From assembly GCA_914767715.1 (NCBI GenBank), contig OU612071.1, positions 14,814,948 to 14,878,947 of the forward strand: 64,000 nt of DNA, written 5' to 3'. The notes under the pieces were generated by a model. It saw only the letters and a list, made by a program, of their open reading frames with translations. It had not been told where the DNA came from and did no database searches. A program made the position numbers and the translations under genes. Of this stretch, positions 1-12,800 are shown piece by piece. The DNA is from Membranipora membranacea (lineage: Eukaryota; Bryozoa; Gymnolaemata; Cheilostomatida; Membraniporidae). Position 1 is the stretch's first letter; every line of letters starts with the position of its first letter.

Positions 1-536
1 CCTAATATCAAGTTAACCTGATGAGTGAAATTTGAGTCATGAGATGTTTTTTTGTGTTCCTTCGTGCGAAATCTTACTGGTTAGTTTTCAGCAATAACTG
101 TCTCGATTGAAGGTTTCTCAATACTTCTCAATGAAGCCTAGTTTGGCAAACCTGCTGTTTTCTTACTAGTAGCCATGTCTTTGTTTATGGGCTTTGCCCT
201 TATCTCTCTAAGATTTTATCAAAATCTTAGTCCAATCATAGCATATACCGCCAAAATCAGCCCTATAGTTCGCAGTTTGTTTTCCTTAGATATCAAAATG
301 CAGCTGGCTTGAACAAAATAAAAATACTGACGCTGTCAGACTTCTGAAATTGGTCTTGCAAGAGTCTTGAGACTCCTAAGACTTCAATATTTTTGTGGTT
401 CAGAACTGCAAAACTGTTGCAAGACCTTGCAAGACCCCTACTCTTACAATTTTGCTGCAATTGGGTAGCAGGCTTTATACAGCCTATATTTCAGCACCAG
501 CAGACTACCTTCATTCTGTTTTCTCTCTTTCCATAG

Positions 537-2408
537 GTGTCTAACTGGTTTGGTAATAAAAGAATTAGATATAAGAAGAATATCGGTAAGGCTCAGGATG
601 AGGCGGCCATGTACGCAGCTAAAGCAGCCGGGAGAGAGGCCACCAGAGCTCCGGGTAAGTGTACACTCTGAAATATCACTCATCTCATTGGAGTGGGAGG
701 TAGCTCAGTTGGTTAGAGCGCCTGCCCTCTAATGGGCAAGCCTTGGAGGTCTTGGGTTCGAATCCTGCTGCAATCTACCGACTACTGACTGGGCTCAATT
801 GAGGCCCATGTATGCTTCGACCTGCCTACAAACTGAGAGCAACTTGGCGCCTAATACGACGGCGGCGGCGCCCTTAAGGCACTGATATTTCTCAGTCTTT
901 GGACAGAGACAGACTTGCGATTTAACCCCACTTTTCAATTAGTTGGTTGCCAGTTACCTAATAAAAGCTACTCACCTTTTGAGTTTTCTGCAACTTGAAG
1001 ACTGATATTATGAATATAGTGATGTTTGATCAAAAAGTGACTGCTATTCCTTGGTTTGATTAAGATGTGATATATAATAAGAGAATCAGTTTTCATACTC
1101 ACCTTTTGTCAAAATTTGGGGAAAGCGTGGCAATGGTATACGAATTTGACTGAAAAAAGTTATTATAACCCAGTACATTGCAAACCATCTGCTGAATGAG
1201 AATTATGCTCTCTCTTTTCATGGGGAGGCGATCCTCATTGCATCTACTTAATACTGACAATACATCATTTATTGAAAAATTGGACGGCTTTTAAGGGTTA
1301 CTTTTCATCATCATCATTTCACAAGCTTTTCTTTTGTTTTGTTTAGCTTACTCAATGGCTCCAACTAGCCTCAGTTCCCCACAACAGTTTATGCCCGGAC
1401 TGACGGGTGGTGATGGCTCGTTCCCTGCTGATCAGGTAGCCGCTAATATTCAGTCGTCCACAGCCTCAATGAGACACATCATATCACAAGCAGCCGGATA
1501 CAATCCTCAAGATATGTACCAGCTTATGGCTGATCAAAGAGTGAGTCAAAATTCACATTCAGCATACACTACAAGCATTTGTATCTCTAAACTTTTGTAG
1601 TTCATTGATGAGAAAATATGCTGCATTAAACAATTGAATATAGAGCTGCTTCCCTGGGGGGTCTTTCAATTAGAAAGAGTGATCCTTTACTAAAGCGAGT
1701 TATCACTATCACATCACTATCACATCGCTCAAATTATCACTCACTTGGTGTTTCAATTAGAGAAAATCGCTCCCAAATCGCTCACTCAGAATGTATATAG
1801 TTCCATCAAGTGACTGAGCGATCTGAAAGCGAGACCCCTAGCAGGTATCGCTCACTCAGTGAGTGAGCAATAATATTGCGATTTCGGCTGTTTCTAATTG
1901 AAAGACCCCCCTGGGTAACAATTTAAATTGAAATAGGGTAGGAAATTATATATGATGTTTATGAGTTACTACTCGATGCTAAAGTTTGGGTTAAATATGA
2001 ATTGTTGCCGATTGTTGAAACCAGACTCACAAGCTCGTAGTTCGTCTATTGCTACATCACGCCAGAAGTCTAATCTTGGAATGAATGTTGATCCAATGTT
2101 TCAGTTACGTGAGCATGTTTTGTGTCATGTTGTATAATCTGTCTTGAAAATGTTGCTAACCTTCAATATTTTGCTTGCTCTGCCTCAAAGTTTACGGAAA
2201 AATGAATGAAATACTGAAATGGACAGTCCATCTGTTTCACTGTTGACTTGAGGCAGTTCGTCATACGCTAACAGCCATGTGAAATAATTGTCTGAAAAAA
2301 GAGGATTGTTTGTTTATTAATCCTGGTTCTCTTTTGTTTTCACAGCGCATGGATGAGGCACGCCGGTACAACAGCCCAGGAAGTGATACGAAAAACAGTG
2401 GAGCTTAG
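537..2408 (+). CDS. PBX: PBX/Extradenticle (PBC-class TALE homeobox) protein, C-terminal exons
   Basis: Three exons join in phase: 537-654, 1347-1540 and 2346-2408 (TAG), giving the last 124 residues. The first exon begins inside homeodomain helix 3 with [20 protein letters not shown], the PBC-class recognition helix and its basic extension. The second holds the conserved PBC tail (VAANIQ, then [17 protein letters not shown]), close to the vertebrate PBX tail with RHVISQTGGY. The last exon is a short Ser/Asp-rich end. PBC proteins are nuclear DNA-binding cofactors of Hox and MEIS proteins; this role is known for the family and inferred here. All introns are GT-AG; phase is 1 after the first exon and 0 after the second. 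The N-terminal PBC domain and most of the homeodomain lie upstream of the window. The intron at 655-1346 carries a SINE-like copy and that at 1541-2345 carries a MITE. Confidence 0.93.
690..880 (+). repeat. tRNA-derived SINE-like copy
   Basis: An RNA polymerase III A box, TAGCTCAGTTGG (701-712), is followed 42 bases later by a B box, GGTTCGAATCC (755-765), the internal promoter of a tRNA-type head. The acceptor and T stems do not pair properly, so it is not a working tRNA gene. The tail contains ACTGACTGGG and CCCTTAAGG blocks that recur in the minus-strand copy at 11760-11890, so the two look like one SINE family. It lies in a PBX intron. The 3' limit is approximate. Confidence 0.6.
1656..1911. 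mobile_element. MITE with 21-bp perfect terminal inverted repeats
   Basis: The 256-bp segment starts with GGGGGGTCTTTCAATTAG and ends with its exact reverse complement; the match covers 21 bases at each end (1656-1676 and 1891-1911). The interior has many copies of ATCGCTCACTCA-type words and no reading frame. The size, perfect termini and lack of coding are those of a non-autonomous DNA transposon. I could not settle the target-site duplication because the flanks are C/T-rich. It sits in the PBX intron before the last exon. Confidence 0.7.
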
Positions 2409-3849
2409 GCTAACGTCTGCCAAACTGTGTTGAAACATAAAGATCTGTTTATACTTATACTTTTGAATTTGTTTGTTGAATATTTCGGGGAATCATAATT
2501 AGCACTCTTCTCCTCTCTCTCTCTCTACCCCCACCCTGAAAGTATTGCTTATACAATATGAATAGCTTTACTGTATCTAGAATACGTATTCAATTGTTTG
2601 TTCATAATATGATTTATAGTAGTATCTACTTTGTTATACTTTGGTATACAAATCCAAGCACGGCCACAATTAATAAGAACGCAGAATTACAGTGGAGCAA
2701 TGTTGTACATTTTCAGCGAGATTTTCAAATCTTAGCGATGTGTTCTATTATATTCCTAAGCTAGCAAAAGTTATGTGTTCTTTTTTTTCCAAGCCAGTGG
2801 AACTTAGCCTCACAAGTTGAGTCTGATAACCCTGGTCAATATTATACTTTGATAGTCTGTCTAGTCTGTTAACTCTGTCTGTTTTGTCGGGTGGTGCTCC
2901 AACCCACCCCGTAAATCTTATCTTGACCGGCTAGTCCCCCCCCCCCACCATGAGTGAACGAACTTAGTACAGGGCTTTTCTTGCCAAAGATGTATTATAT
3001 TGTGTTAGTTGAGGTTTATATACATCCATGATCTATTTTTATCATTTATTCTTGACAATATTCTTTCTATATAGCAGAGTGTTTTTTAATCTAAGTTTAC
3101 ATTTTTCTCTTTCACAAACGACGTTACATTTCATATATATTTCATATATCCATGCTATTTTTGTTTCTCTATATTTCAATGAGAATTACATCATTCTTGT
3201 AAATTTACTTTTTGAACATTTTTAGACTTTATGTTTTAAATTTGTACATGTTACCATGTTACTTGATGTTACCATGGCTATATTATACTGTCAATACAAA
3301 CAAAGTAAAAACATGATAATTGCATTCCAATAACCCTGATACCAATGCCAATACAGGGTCGTAGTTAAGAAAAGATTGTAGGGGAGACAAAAATCCTTGA
3401 GGGTGTAAAGTAGCACCAGGTTGGGTGTTGTAAGCCCCTCCTGAGTCTCCAGCCTCTAAAGCGATTTAATAATATAAATAGCAAATGAAAGTCCCAACTG
3501 AGCATTTTTAGGCCACTCTATTGAGCCCAAGCGTCCCTGCCACCCCTAGAACTGTTGGCAGGCAATACGGTTTTTCAAAACAACCAAACATGACTTTAGA
3601 ATAACCATTTTCTCTAGTGAGCCAATCAGAGGATTAGAGGTCACCTGATCACCATTGTTGGTCACATGACATACAGCTGGTATGCAGACATATATTTCCA
3701 GAGAAGTGTAGTTGTATCAGTTTCCAGTCTACTGTGTAGAGTTGCTGTTGGTGCATTGGCAGCTTCTTTCTTGAGAACACAACGACTGCAGATTGTACCA
3801 GGGAGATAGGTAAATTTGTGACGACAGCGCTGCTGACTAAAGACTCAAC
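2409..3849. other. Intergenic spacer between PBX and the innexin gene
   Basis: This stretch holds the PBX 3' untranslated region and the innexin leader. Short open frames around 2558-2764 and 3028-3225 are AT-rich, with no splice logic and no recognisable domain. A C-run lies near 2937-2947. The innexin 5' untranslated region probably covers about 3716-3849. Nothing else is recognised. Confidence 0.5.
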
Positions 3850-6800
3850 ATGGCCAACAAACCGGTAAGTTTGATAAGATGAGATAATAATTTATTGAAA
3901 CTCTTGGGTTTGTAAAAGAGTAGCTTTAAATAATTAAAAGGAAAAATTTCAAAAATATAGTGTGACACTAAAACTTGATAGCATATTTTACAAAAAAACT
4001 AATGGTGTACTTTGCGGTCCCGCACTTAGGTACACAGCTCTTGTATTGATAAACCAACTATACTTGTTGTGCTTCAGAATTTTACAACTGTGAGGTCCTA
4101 ATTAAAATTGGCGTTCACTCAACTGTATTTTCAAAATGGGTTTTTGATATTGAGTGCGGAAGTAATTTTGTTTAATGATATCAGACGCTTCCACTTGTAA
4201 AACTAATATATTGAGATTTTTTTTTCGGCACTCTAGTGAACAAAATCTTGTGCAGAAATCAGTTTTTGTGTTATATTATTTATGCCTCTTCTCGACATGA
4301 AACATGTTGTGAGCATAATCAGGTGGTCACATGTATAGATAGAGACACATGTCCAGTCATAAGTTATTTGGGCTTGAAATGTACACTCAAACACAACCAA
4401 TAATGCACCCCCTTTCTCGGCCGAAGAGACAAGTTAGGGCTACAAAGCTGTATATAAATTTTATATATCCGAAACCATATTTAAATTTAGCACATTTCCG
4501 CTCTGATCTGGTAAGAAAATGTGTTATCATGTACACGCTTTTTATCATACCTAAAACTTTAGTTCGAAGTCATATTTTATTATTAGAACGTACACGTTTC
4601 GTATCCTGAAAAGTCTGGGTTTATAATTTTTAATTTACTTCAAAAAGTACGTTTATTCACCAAGAAATAATCAGACAATGGTATGAGAATCGCTATTTAT
4701 TCTCTTGTCACATTGTGTTCTCGTGTAAACGTATTGATTTGTATCTGTATATATCCAGTGTTATCCAAAAATAAACATTTGAGTTTAAATGGAGTAACTG
4801 TTTGGCAGATTAAAAAATGCTGCATTTCAAAGACTGTTAATGAGGGAAAATGATGAAATCAATCTAAATTTGGTCACCCAGTTTCAATTTAATATTATGT
4901 GCCATTTTGATGATCAAAATTGCATTGGGAGCAGGAAGTTTTAGGTAACTCAAAACTGTGTCAATGAAAATACTAGATTCAATTATGCAGCTAGAAATTA
5001 TCTGACATCAGGTTTTGAGGTCGTTAATTTGCAAATGAAACAATTAAGAGACAATCTACTGTAATAGAATGTCAGGGGGGGCCTCCCCACTACTACCAAT
5101 ATTTTTACACCAAACGCTAGCGTAACCATTGGTCCAAAAACATGACAGCGTTATTACGTTATGACACCATTGTGTGTCATGTCAGTGTGTGGTCCAGGAT
5201 AGCCTAAGAACCAAGTTTGGACACAGAGGGTGGGTGGAGACCCGTCCCCCCAACGAGTAGCAATGATTTAAAATGTGCCTGTGCTAAATAATGATACCTT
5301 TATTATTTTGTCTGGTTGCATAAGTATTAGAATGTTTTACCGGTAGACCACAAAGGCATCCTGTTTTTCAGACCTTGACTTGCAAATGCTTTAAACTGCA
5401 AAAAATCTGTAGGCTTTTAATTTATTATGGTGAACATTGTAGTCCTCTGCAAGTTTGAGGCAAAAAAACTGATTACTAAAGTTTGAATCAACAGTCAACA
5501 GTTTCTGCATGTAATTTTGGAAAGGGTGGAATTTTGTCAGAACCTTAGAAAAAGATTTTATTATAGTTAACTTACATTATCGATTTTGGCTAACAGGTTT
5601 GTGGGAGATACTTTGTTTCTATTAATTTCAGTATTTACAGGAAATTGTGGGACGTTTGGTCATTAGTAGATCCATTTGTGATAAGGCGAAAGTTTGTTCT
5701 AGTCCAAGTTTACTCACTATCTATGAACTATATAAAAAAACTCATAGATTATGCATTAAAAAGGTGAAATTAGTTTTGTATGCGTCCTTACGCCAAGGTT
5801 ATTTTTGCAGCCTTGGCTCACATTCTAACCAAATGATGCATCATTATCAATACATTCAAAACCACAATCAAACAATTCATCTAGCCTGAGTCACATGCCT
5901 GATGACCACATCTTCAGTCTAAAACAGCGACATTATTCAATTACATCTCTTGTATTATTCATACTGGTCAGATGTAACCAGATGTTTCCTTTGAGTAACA
6001 ACATAATGATGAATAAAATTTACATTGGTTAGATGTGTGATTGTTGGCCTTTTTTGAACCTTGCAGCTAGAATCTAAGAACCCCAGAATGCAACATCTCA
6101 GTCTGAAGTTTTCAAGGACCCCAAGATAAATTTTAAGATTTATTATGAATCATAGCCTATTTTCCATTGGAATTCCATTTGCATTATTGGATCGTTTTCA
6201 ACTGTCCCTCAACCCTGAGGGGCTGTATTAACTAGAGCTTTGCTTGTGTAAGGGTGCCCCGATATTAGCTACCACCAACTACCCTGGCTAAGGTGCCTGT
6301 TAACACAGCCTGCTGAGGTGGTGTAAATGATTGCAAGCAATATATTTCATTGATTGAAAGATGTTACATCTGAAGGGAATTTGTAATTCTTACCTCGTAA
6401 GATTCTATGACACTAAATTTCCTAACTCAACTAAACTGGCCTACTGATGCAGTTTTTCATTTAGATTGTGTCTGGCCAGTTTATTTGATCAATGCATATT
6501 GAGATTGGGGCACTGGGGCACGGTTTTGCTATGCAAAAGTTTTTGTTCTAGTATTTTGATAAATACGATTGGATGCAATACAAAAACCAATGACTGTAAA
6601 TACAAAAGGTTTTAATTGATTTTAATTTGTTGCTGCAAAAATTCTTCCCATTACAGCCAGCCATTGAGGGTGTTCGTGACAGCGATCGCGGATCTAGGTG
6701 GTTGATGTACCACCTTTGGTCGCTGTCACCTTCCCGAACACCATGAAGGGGGCGCTGTGACATGAGTTAGGACATTATAAAGCATGCATTACACTATAAA

Positions 6801-9800
6801 CTATCCTTAAATGCACTTCTATACAGATCCTAGGGCAGCATCAATAGGAATTTAATCCAAAAATGATTTGGTTTTGCTGTCAGGAGTATCCTATACAATA
6901 ACAGCGGCTACCTGTGATAATTTCACAGGCTGCCGAACCATTGCGCAATTAATACTTGGCTTTGAACATGATGATGTTTAGATTTAATCTTCCATTACAA
7001 AATAAGTCTTATAGCCGCTTACCATGAGAACATTGTCTTGCATCAGATAAACTTTTAATTGATGCTAATTAGCCATAATCGTCTCAACTCATTATTTTGG
7101 GGCTGTCAAAAGTTTTTTTTGGAAATTTCCATTGATGAGATGTTCCTGTGGAAAATTTTTGTCTGTTGTCAAGGTGGCTACCATTTCATAATCACGTAAA
7201 ACATGTCACAACAAATGTTCACCGAGTAATGATAGTCTAAAGGTTTAGCAACACACATATTTTCAATTGGATATTACAAGGCATGTGTAGCCATAGCTCT
7301 ACTCTGTGAAATGTTTATTGCGGCTCAAAAAAAATAAATGGCTGGCCGCAATAAAAGTTTTTGTTTACTCTATTATTGTGGAGCTGTATTGTCATTGTAT
7401 CAATTTGGGTGATCATAAGTTGGCTGCCAATGAGCGATCATGGGAAATATTGAGACTCGATAGATGTTAGGCCAATCATAACACAACCAATAAAAGGCCA
7501 TTTGTACTACCGTATTTTTTTTTATCTTGGTTTTATTGTTTGATTTCCGAGGTTACAGGACAGAAAACATCACACTTTAAAATTACCTATCATTTCCGCT
7601 TTGAGCTTAAATTTTCTGTCATAGAAGTCAGTTCTGATTTTCTGTAGAAAACAACATGCTTCAAAATATTGCCAGCAAAAAGCTGCCTCATATGTTTTTG
7701 AATTCGAAACAAATCGTGTTTTCATGTTAATCTGCAACAACGAACTTTAAGTAGGCATACCATAGAGAAGTATAGTATTTGCAGCAGGAAAAGTTTTTCA
7801 CATTGCCCATTCCTGAAAGAGTGAAATCTATAGCTAGCTTGGACTTACTCACCCTGTAAACTTTTTGTAAGCAGCCACCTTAGCTAGCTGAAATTAGTGC
7901 TAGCTAACATAAAGTCATCCTCAAAATAGCTAAACTAAGCTGTAGCTAATATTTAGGTTATTCTGAAAAAAAACTGCAAGGCATATGCTGTTAATGAGAT
8001 TCATCATAAAGTCGCTGCCAATAAGTTACCATGACTTGACCACAAAGGATAGAGCTTATATCCTATTTTTACACTGATGAGTTTTTAAAGAAAACATTCC
8101 GATCCATTTCCCATAATTATCCGGAGCAAAAAGAAACAAACCACAAAACACTATCATCCCCAGTGTCAGGGATGACAGCACCAGGAGCATGTGAAAGTTT
8201 GATCTAGCAGGCAGGATATTCTATCCCGTGCCAATAACTTGGTGTATCAATTCGATAAATGATGAGTAAACAAATTGCTGTTTCTCATGGATTGTTTTCA
8301 CACAGAGTTGTTTCTCCTGTCATTTGAAACTCGGGTGACTTTGAAAGAGAGCCAAGACATACTTCAAGTCCATTGTAATTTGAGCTCTGATTCAAACTAT
8401 TCTCTGTACCAATAATTCCTTGGCATCTAAAATTAACGAAAATTGGTCTTTGCATTTATACTTTCATCTATCAAGATATTTTATGCAAAGCTTATGGAAT
8501 AGTATTAGTAGCTGGCCTATAATATTTTGATGCAAATTCTACCAAGTCACTAAAATGCCTTCTATAAAATATACCTCCTTCTAAACCTATATTCTGAAGA
8601 GAATTTCAAGACTTGTCTCCCTTGCTTTGAAATTAACAGGGGGCTTGTTTTGATTGATTTTGTAGCTGTCTACCTTCGTATCAGCTCTGAGAAACGGAGC
8701 TAAGATCCTGGAGAGGAGAGATGATGATGGGTTTGATAGACTGAGTAACAGGTACACTGTAGGTAAGAAAAATTATTATCTATTGTTTTACCTGCATATG
8801 CGCTTGCTGTAATTAACTAGATAGGCTAATTTTATTCATTGAATCATTATTCAGTGAGAATGGTGAGTGAACACTATATGGTATCATAACAGCAATACCA
8901 CAATGCAACACATCACATGTATGCTGTCATGAGCCTGCTATGATACTTGATGTCAGATTGTTCAGTCCATTACACTCTTTCGAAATGTTTGCTTTCCAAG
9001 ACCCAAGGGGTTCACGCTTCACGGCCTATTGGCTAAGGTCAAAGAGTCGCTGCCAATGGCCGATTAGTGCCAGTTCAGTTTTGGCAGCCTGCTACACACC
9101 CACGGTTAGGTCTTCTATGGCCTCACCTCTAGGATGCATTCTAGTTTTCTAGGATGTATCACATTCTCAGTATGAGGATTTAGGGCAACTTGCGTCCCTC
9201 TTTAGGGGCAGCCCAATCTTCTGTTTCTTACTAAAAAGCAAGACCCAAAAGGTACCTTAGATTGACACTTGTTTTACACTTGCTAGATTCGGTTTGACTT
9301 CATTTGAGCTAACACCAATATTTCATTAGCAGCGATGTTTAAAATTAATGTAAAGAGGTTGAGCAAAAGCAGACAAGACAAAAATTGTGTCAAAAGAGAG
9401 CAATTTTCCTTTTAGGTTTTGTGTGTGACCATTTTTTCTTTCTACTGCAGGTATAATTGTTATGATGGCAGGGTTTATCGGTGTGACATCATTTGTCGGT
9501 CAGCCAATTGCCTGCTTTCCTCCAGCAGAGTTCACTATACAGTGGAGAAAATATGTGGATAATATGTGTTGGGTAAGTCAGAAAAAAGGGCAAAGAGTTT
9601 GAGCCCCCCCTCCCCTGAATATTTTTCCCCACATCAAACAGCTCTTTGGAGCACAGGCCACACCTTTGAAAATATAATGCGCACAAGAAGTCATAATTTT
9701 GGATATGCTGCTATCATCATGTAGATTGATGAAATTTTTACCCATTAAAAGAATTTGAGCTTCAAAAGTAATTCTCTGTACACCATACCATAATTAACTG

Positions 9801-12800
9801 CCGCTATCTGAGGGCTCTTTTTACCTCTGCAATTCTAGGAGTTGCCATTCCCTGAATACTGATAAGACAACTTCTAATCGTTTCTACTTCCCAATAATTT
9901 CCAATCCCAATAACACTTACACAACCTATCGGATTTTGCAGGCAGCGAACACTCCAGAGTGCTTCGGTACTTGTTAGAGCCAAATCGAAGACAAAATTTC
10001 TTATTAGACATGATTGACATTTCCAATTTTCTAAATAGACAATCCTAATATCATTTCATCCTTTTTAACATAATATTAAGTAACCATAATCATCATTTGA
10101 TATTTCAATTCTGTGCATTTTACTGCTAACTCTTTTTTCCTATTGAAATTTAACCCAGTACATCACACTGCTGATTTTAGGAGGTACACAAAAACATACA
10201 TACATACTTACGATATCCGTTTGATATTTCTCTATTCCATAGACGGCGAACACATACTACGTACCGTTTGATAAGAACGTACCTGCAGACTATGCCCTGG
10301 TACACGACACAGGGTTAGATAGGTACTCTCAGACTATACAGTATTATCAGTGGACGCCTATTTTGCTCACATTCTGTGCTATGGCCTTCGCTGTACCAGG
10401 TAAGTGATTTTAGTATATATTGCATTATACATTTATCAATAAATTAGCAAACTTTATTCATGACGAAGAGCATATCTTTAACAAGTATTATGTTCCAGGT
10501 AGGAAAACATTTTTATCAGCAAAAGTGCCACACAATTCGTTTTTTGAACAGCTTCATACATCTTAGTGTCACACTTCTAAATGATAACGCCTTCTTACAG
10601 TCACAATAATTTTGCTTCATCATTCAATTCAATTGTTCTTTTACCAATATCTATACATTCGATAAAAGGTTAAATATCAATGTTAGCTCCATACATTAGT
10701 ATAGGAGTTTTCTATTCCTTTGGGAGAGATAATGACATCTTCATTGATTTGAAGGCTATTGCAATGTGGCTATTCGTTTCCTGGTCAGCTAGGGTGAATT
10801 GAAGCCCCCACAACAGCCAAATCGAGTAATTCACTCGAGTGATTCAAGCGAGGTTCAAAGCCAGGACCTTGTGATCATGAGTCGGTCCACCGCACTTACC
10901 CCGTTATACATTACTTACTCCTCCGGACGGTTAAGGTGCATATGAAGAACAATCAAAGTTTTACTAACACACCCAAGCATCACAACAGTCCATGTAACTG
11001 GCATGGATATTTCCCTATTTTTGGGACGTTTATAGGGGGAGGCAACTCTGAAAGGCTGGTAGCACTGAAAAAAAATCAGGTTTATTTTTGATTTGATAGT
11101 TGTGGGACTTTGATTCCCAACACATTGATTATGTAATTAGCCACATTCATTACAGTAAAGCAACCTCAAATTTATCATCACATTTACCATAGATCTTGCG
11201 ATATCTGTATATATCTGGTTTGTTTATTATTATAGCTCGTTTCTGGTCATGGGCAAGTAACTCTGGGGGATATGATGTGGAAGCTATGGTCAAAGCTACC
11301 AAAGGTAATATCATCTCAAGCATTATGTTTCTAAGTTTAATTTGACATTTTATTTAAACATACGGCAAGTCACCATGGGAATTCATAAATTTATAGTACA
11401 CCATGTTGGATATGACGTTGATGTGTGTAACATCCTAGAGGAGTAAAGTATATGCAGGTTGGCTATTCACACTGGCTTGAAACTGTGAAAATTATGAATT
11501 GGTAACATTTAGTCAATCTAAATACTTGCTACAAGCTCTAACCTTAGCGGGTTTAACTTGATGCTAGTTTACATTTACACATCCCAAAGATAGCGAAACA
11601 AATCAATTGAGCTAGTAATTACCACACTAGAGGAGAGAAATCCCTAACGTAGCACCATATGTAGCACAATAAGAAGCACCAACAAATTCACCTATTCTTT
11701 GTTGGGTAGAAAAAATTGCAAGGTTCAGTAGCTCTCCACATTCCGAAGAATGGGTGGCAAATTAGTCGGTACCTTAAGGGCAAGGCCGCAATCTCCCAGT
11801 CAGTGGACTACAGTGGAATTTGAACCGGCGACATCCAACGCTTGCATGCTGAACACCGGCGCTCTCGCCAACTGAGCCACCTCCTACTCCCATTTGTACA
11901 TCTTTGTATTCATTTTACCATTGATATATATAATAGGTACAGCTAACTTGAATCCGGAGATCAGAGATAAGACAGTGAGATATCTGGTGGCTCAGATGGA
12001 CAGACTATTAGGATACAGGAGACCGATATCTAAAAAGGTAATTATTCAGGTCACTTAAAACTTTTCAGGCACCAAATAATTCACTTCTTGAAGGTTTTTC
12101 TCAGAAAAAATTTGTTCACAAGACAGGCCCAAAACATCGTCTCGAAATTTTTTAGTCTTTGTGCTCAAATAGAATAAAGTTTTATTGAGTTGAAGTGTGA
12201 AGAATGGCAATCAGATTAGAACAAACAAAAGTGAAATTTTGAAGCGCTGCCATTTTTCAACTGACAATCTATTCAGAGTTGTGATGTCACAAATAAGAGT
12301 AGGACAACCACACAAAATAATATAAAGATAATTGGTGGGAAAATGGCTGGATACCACTATCTTCAGTATAATTATTTGAAGTTGCCGTTCCCATATGGAG
12401 TGATCTTTCCATGTGAAGAAAATTTTATATTTTTGCATTTAACAGGGTGTTGTGGGGAAGCTGAGACAGGAAGGGAGAGTTTTAGGGGTCGGTAAGAGAT
12501 TTGGGAGTTTTCTGTTCTACATGTATCTCTTCACCAAAGTACTCTACATCGGTACATGCGTCAGTCTCATCTATATCATCAACGCTTTTATCGGTGAGTT
12601 CAATAAAATGTTTATATATATATATATCATATTGTATATTCATTTATTTATAATCTATACTTATAAAGAGGTTTCCTTTGAGACCAAAACAAATTATCTC
12701 CCCTGTGCGCGGTTCAATATGCGTTGCATTACTTATAAAGGTTGTTTAATCAAAGACTAAAATAAGTTAAAGTAGCGTATCAGAGTGCAAATGTACAAGT

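Noticed and set aside
690-775. A tRNA gene
   Set aside because: A and B boxes are present, but the acceptor and T stems do not pair and there is a SINE-like tail, so it is called a SINE-like copy.
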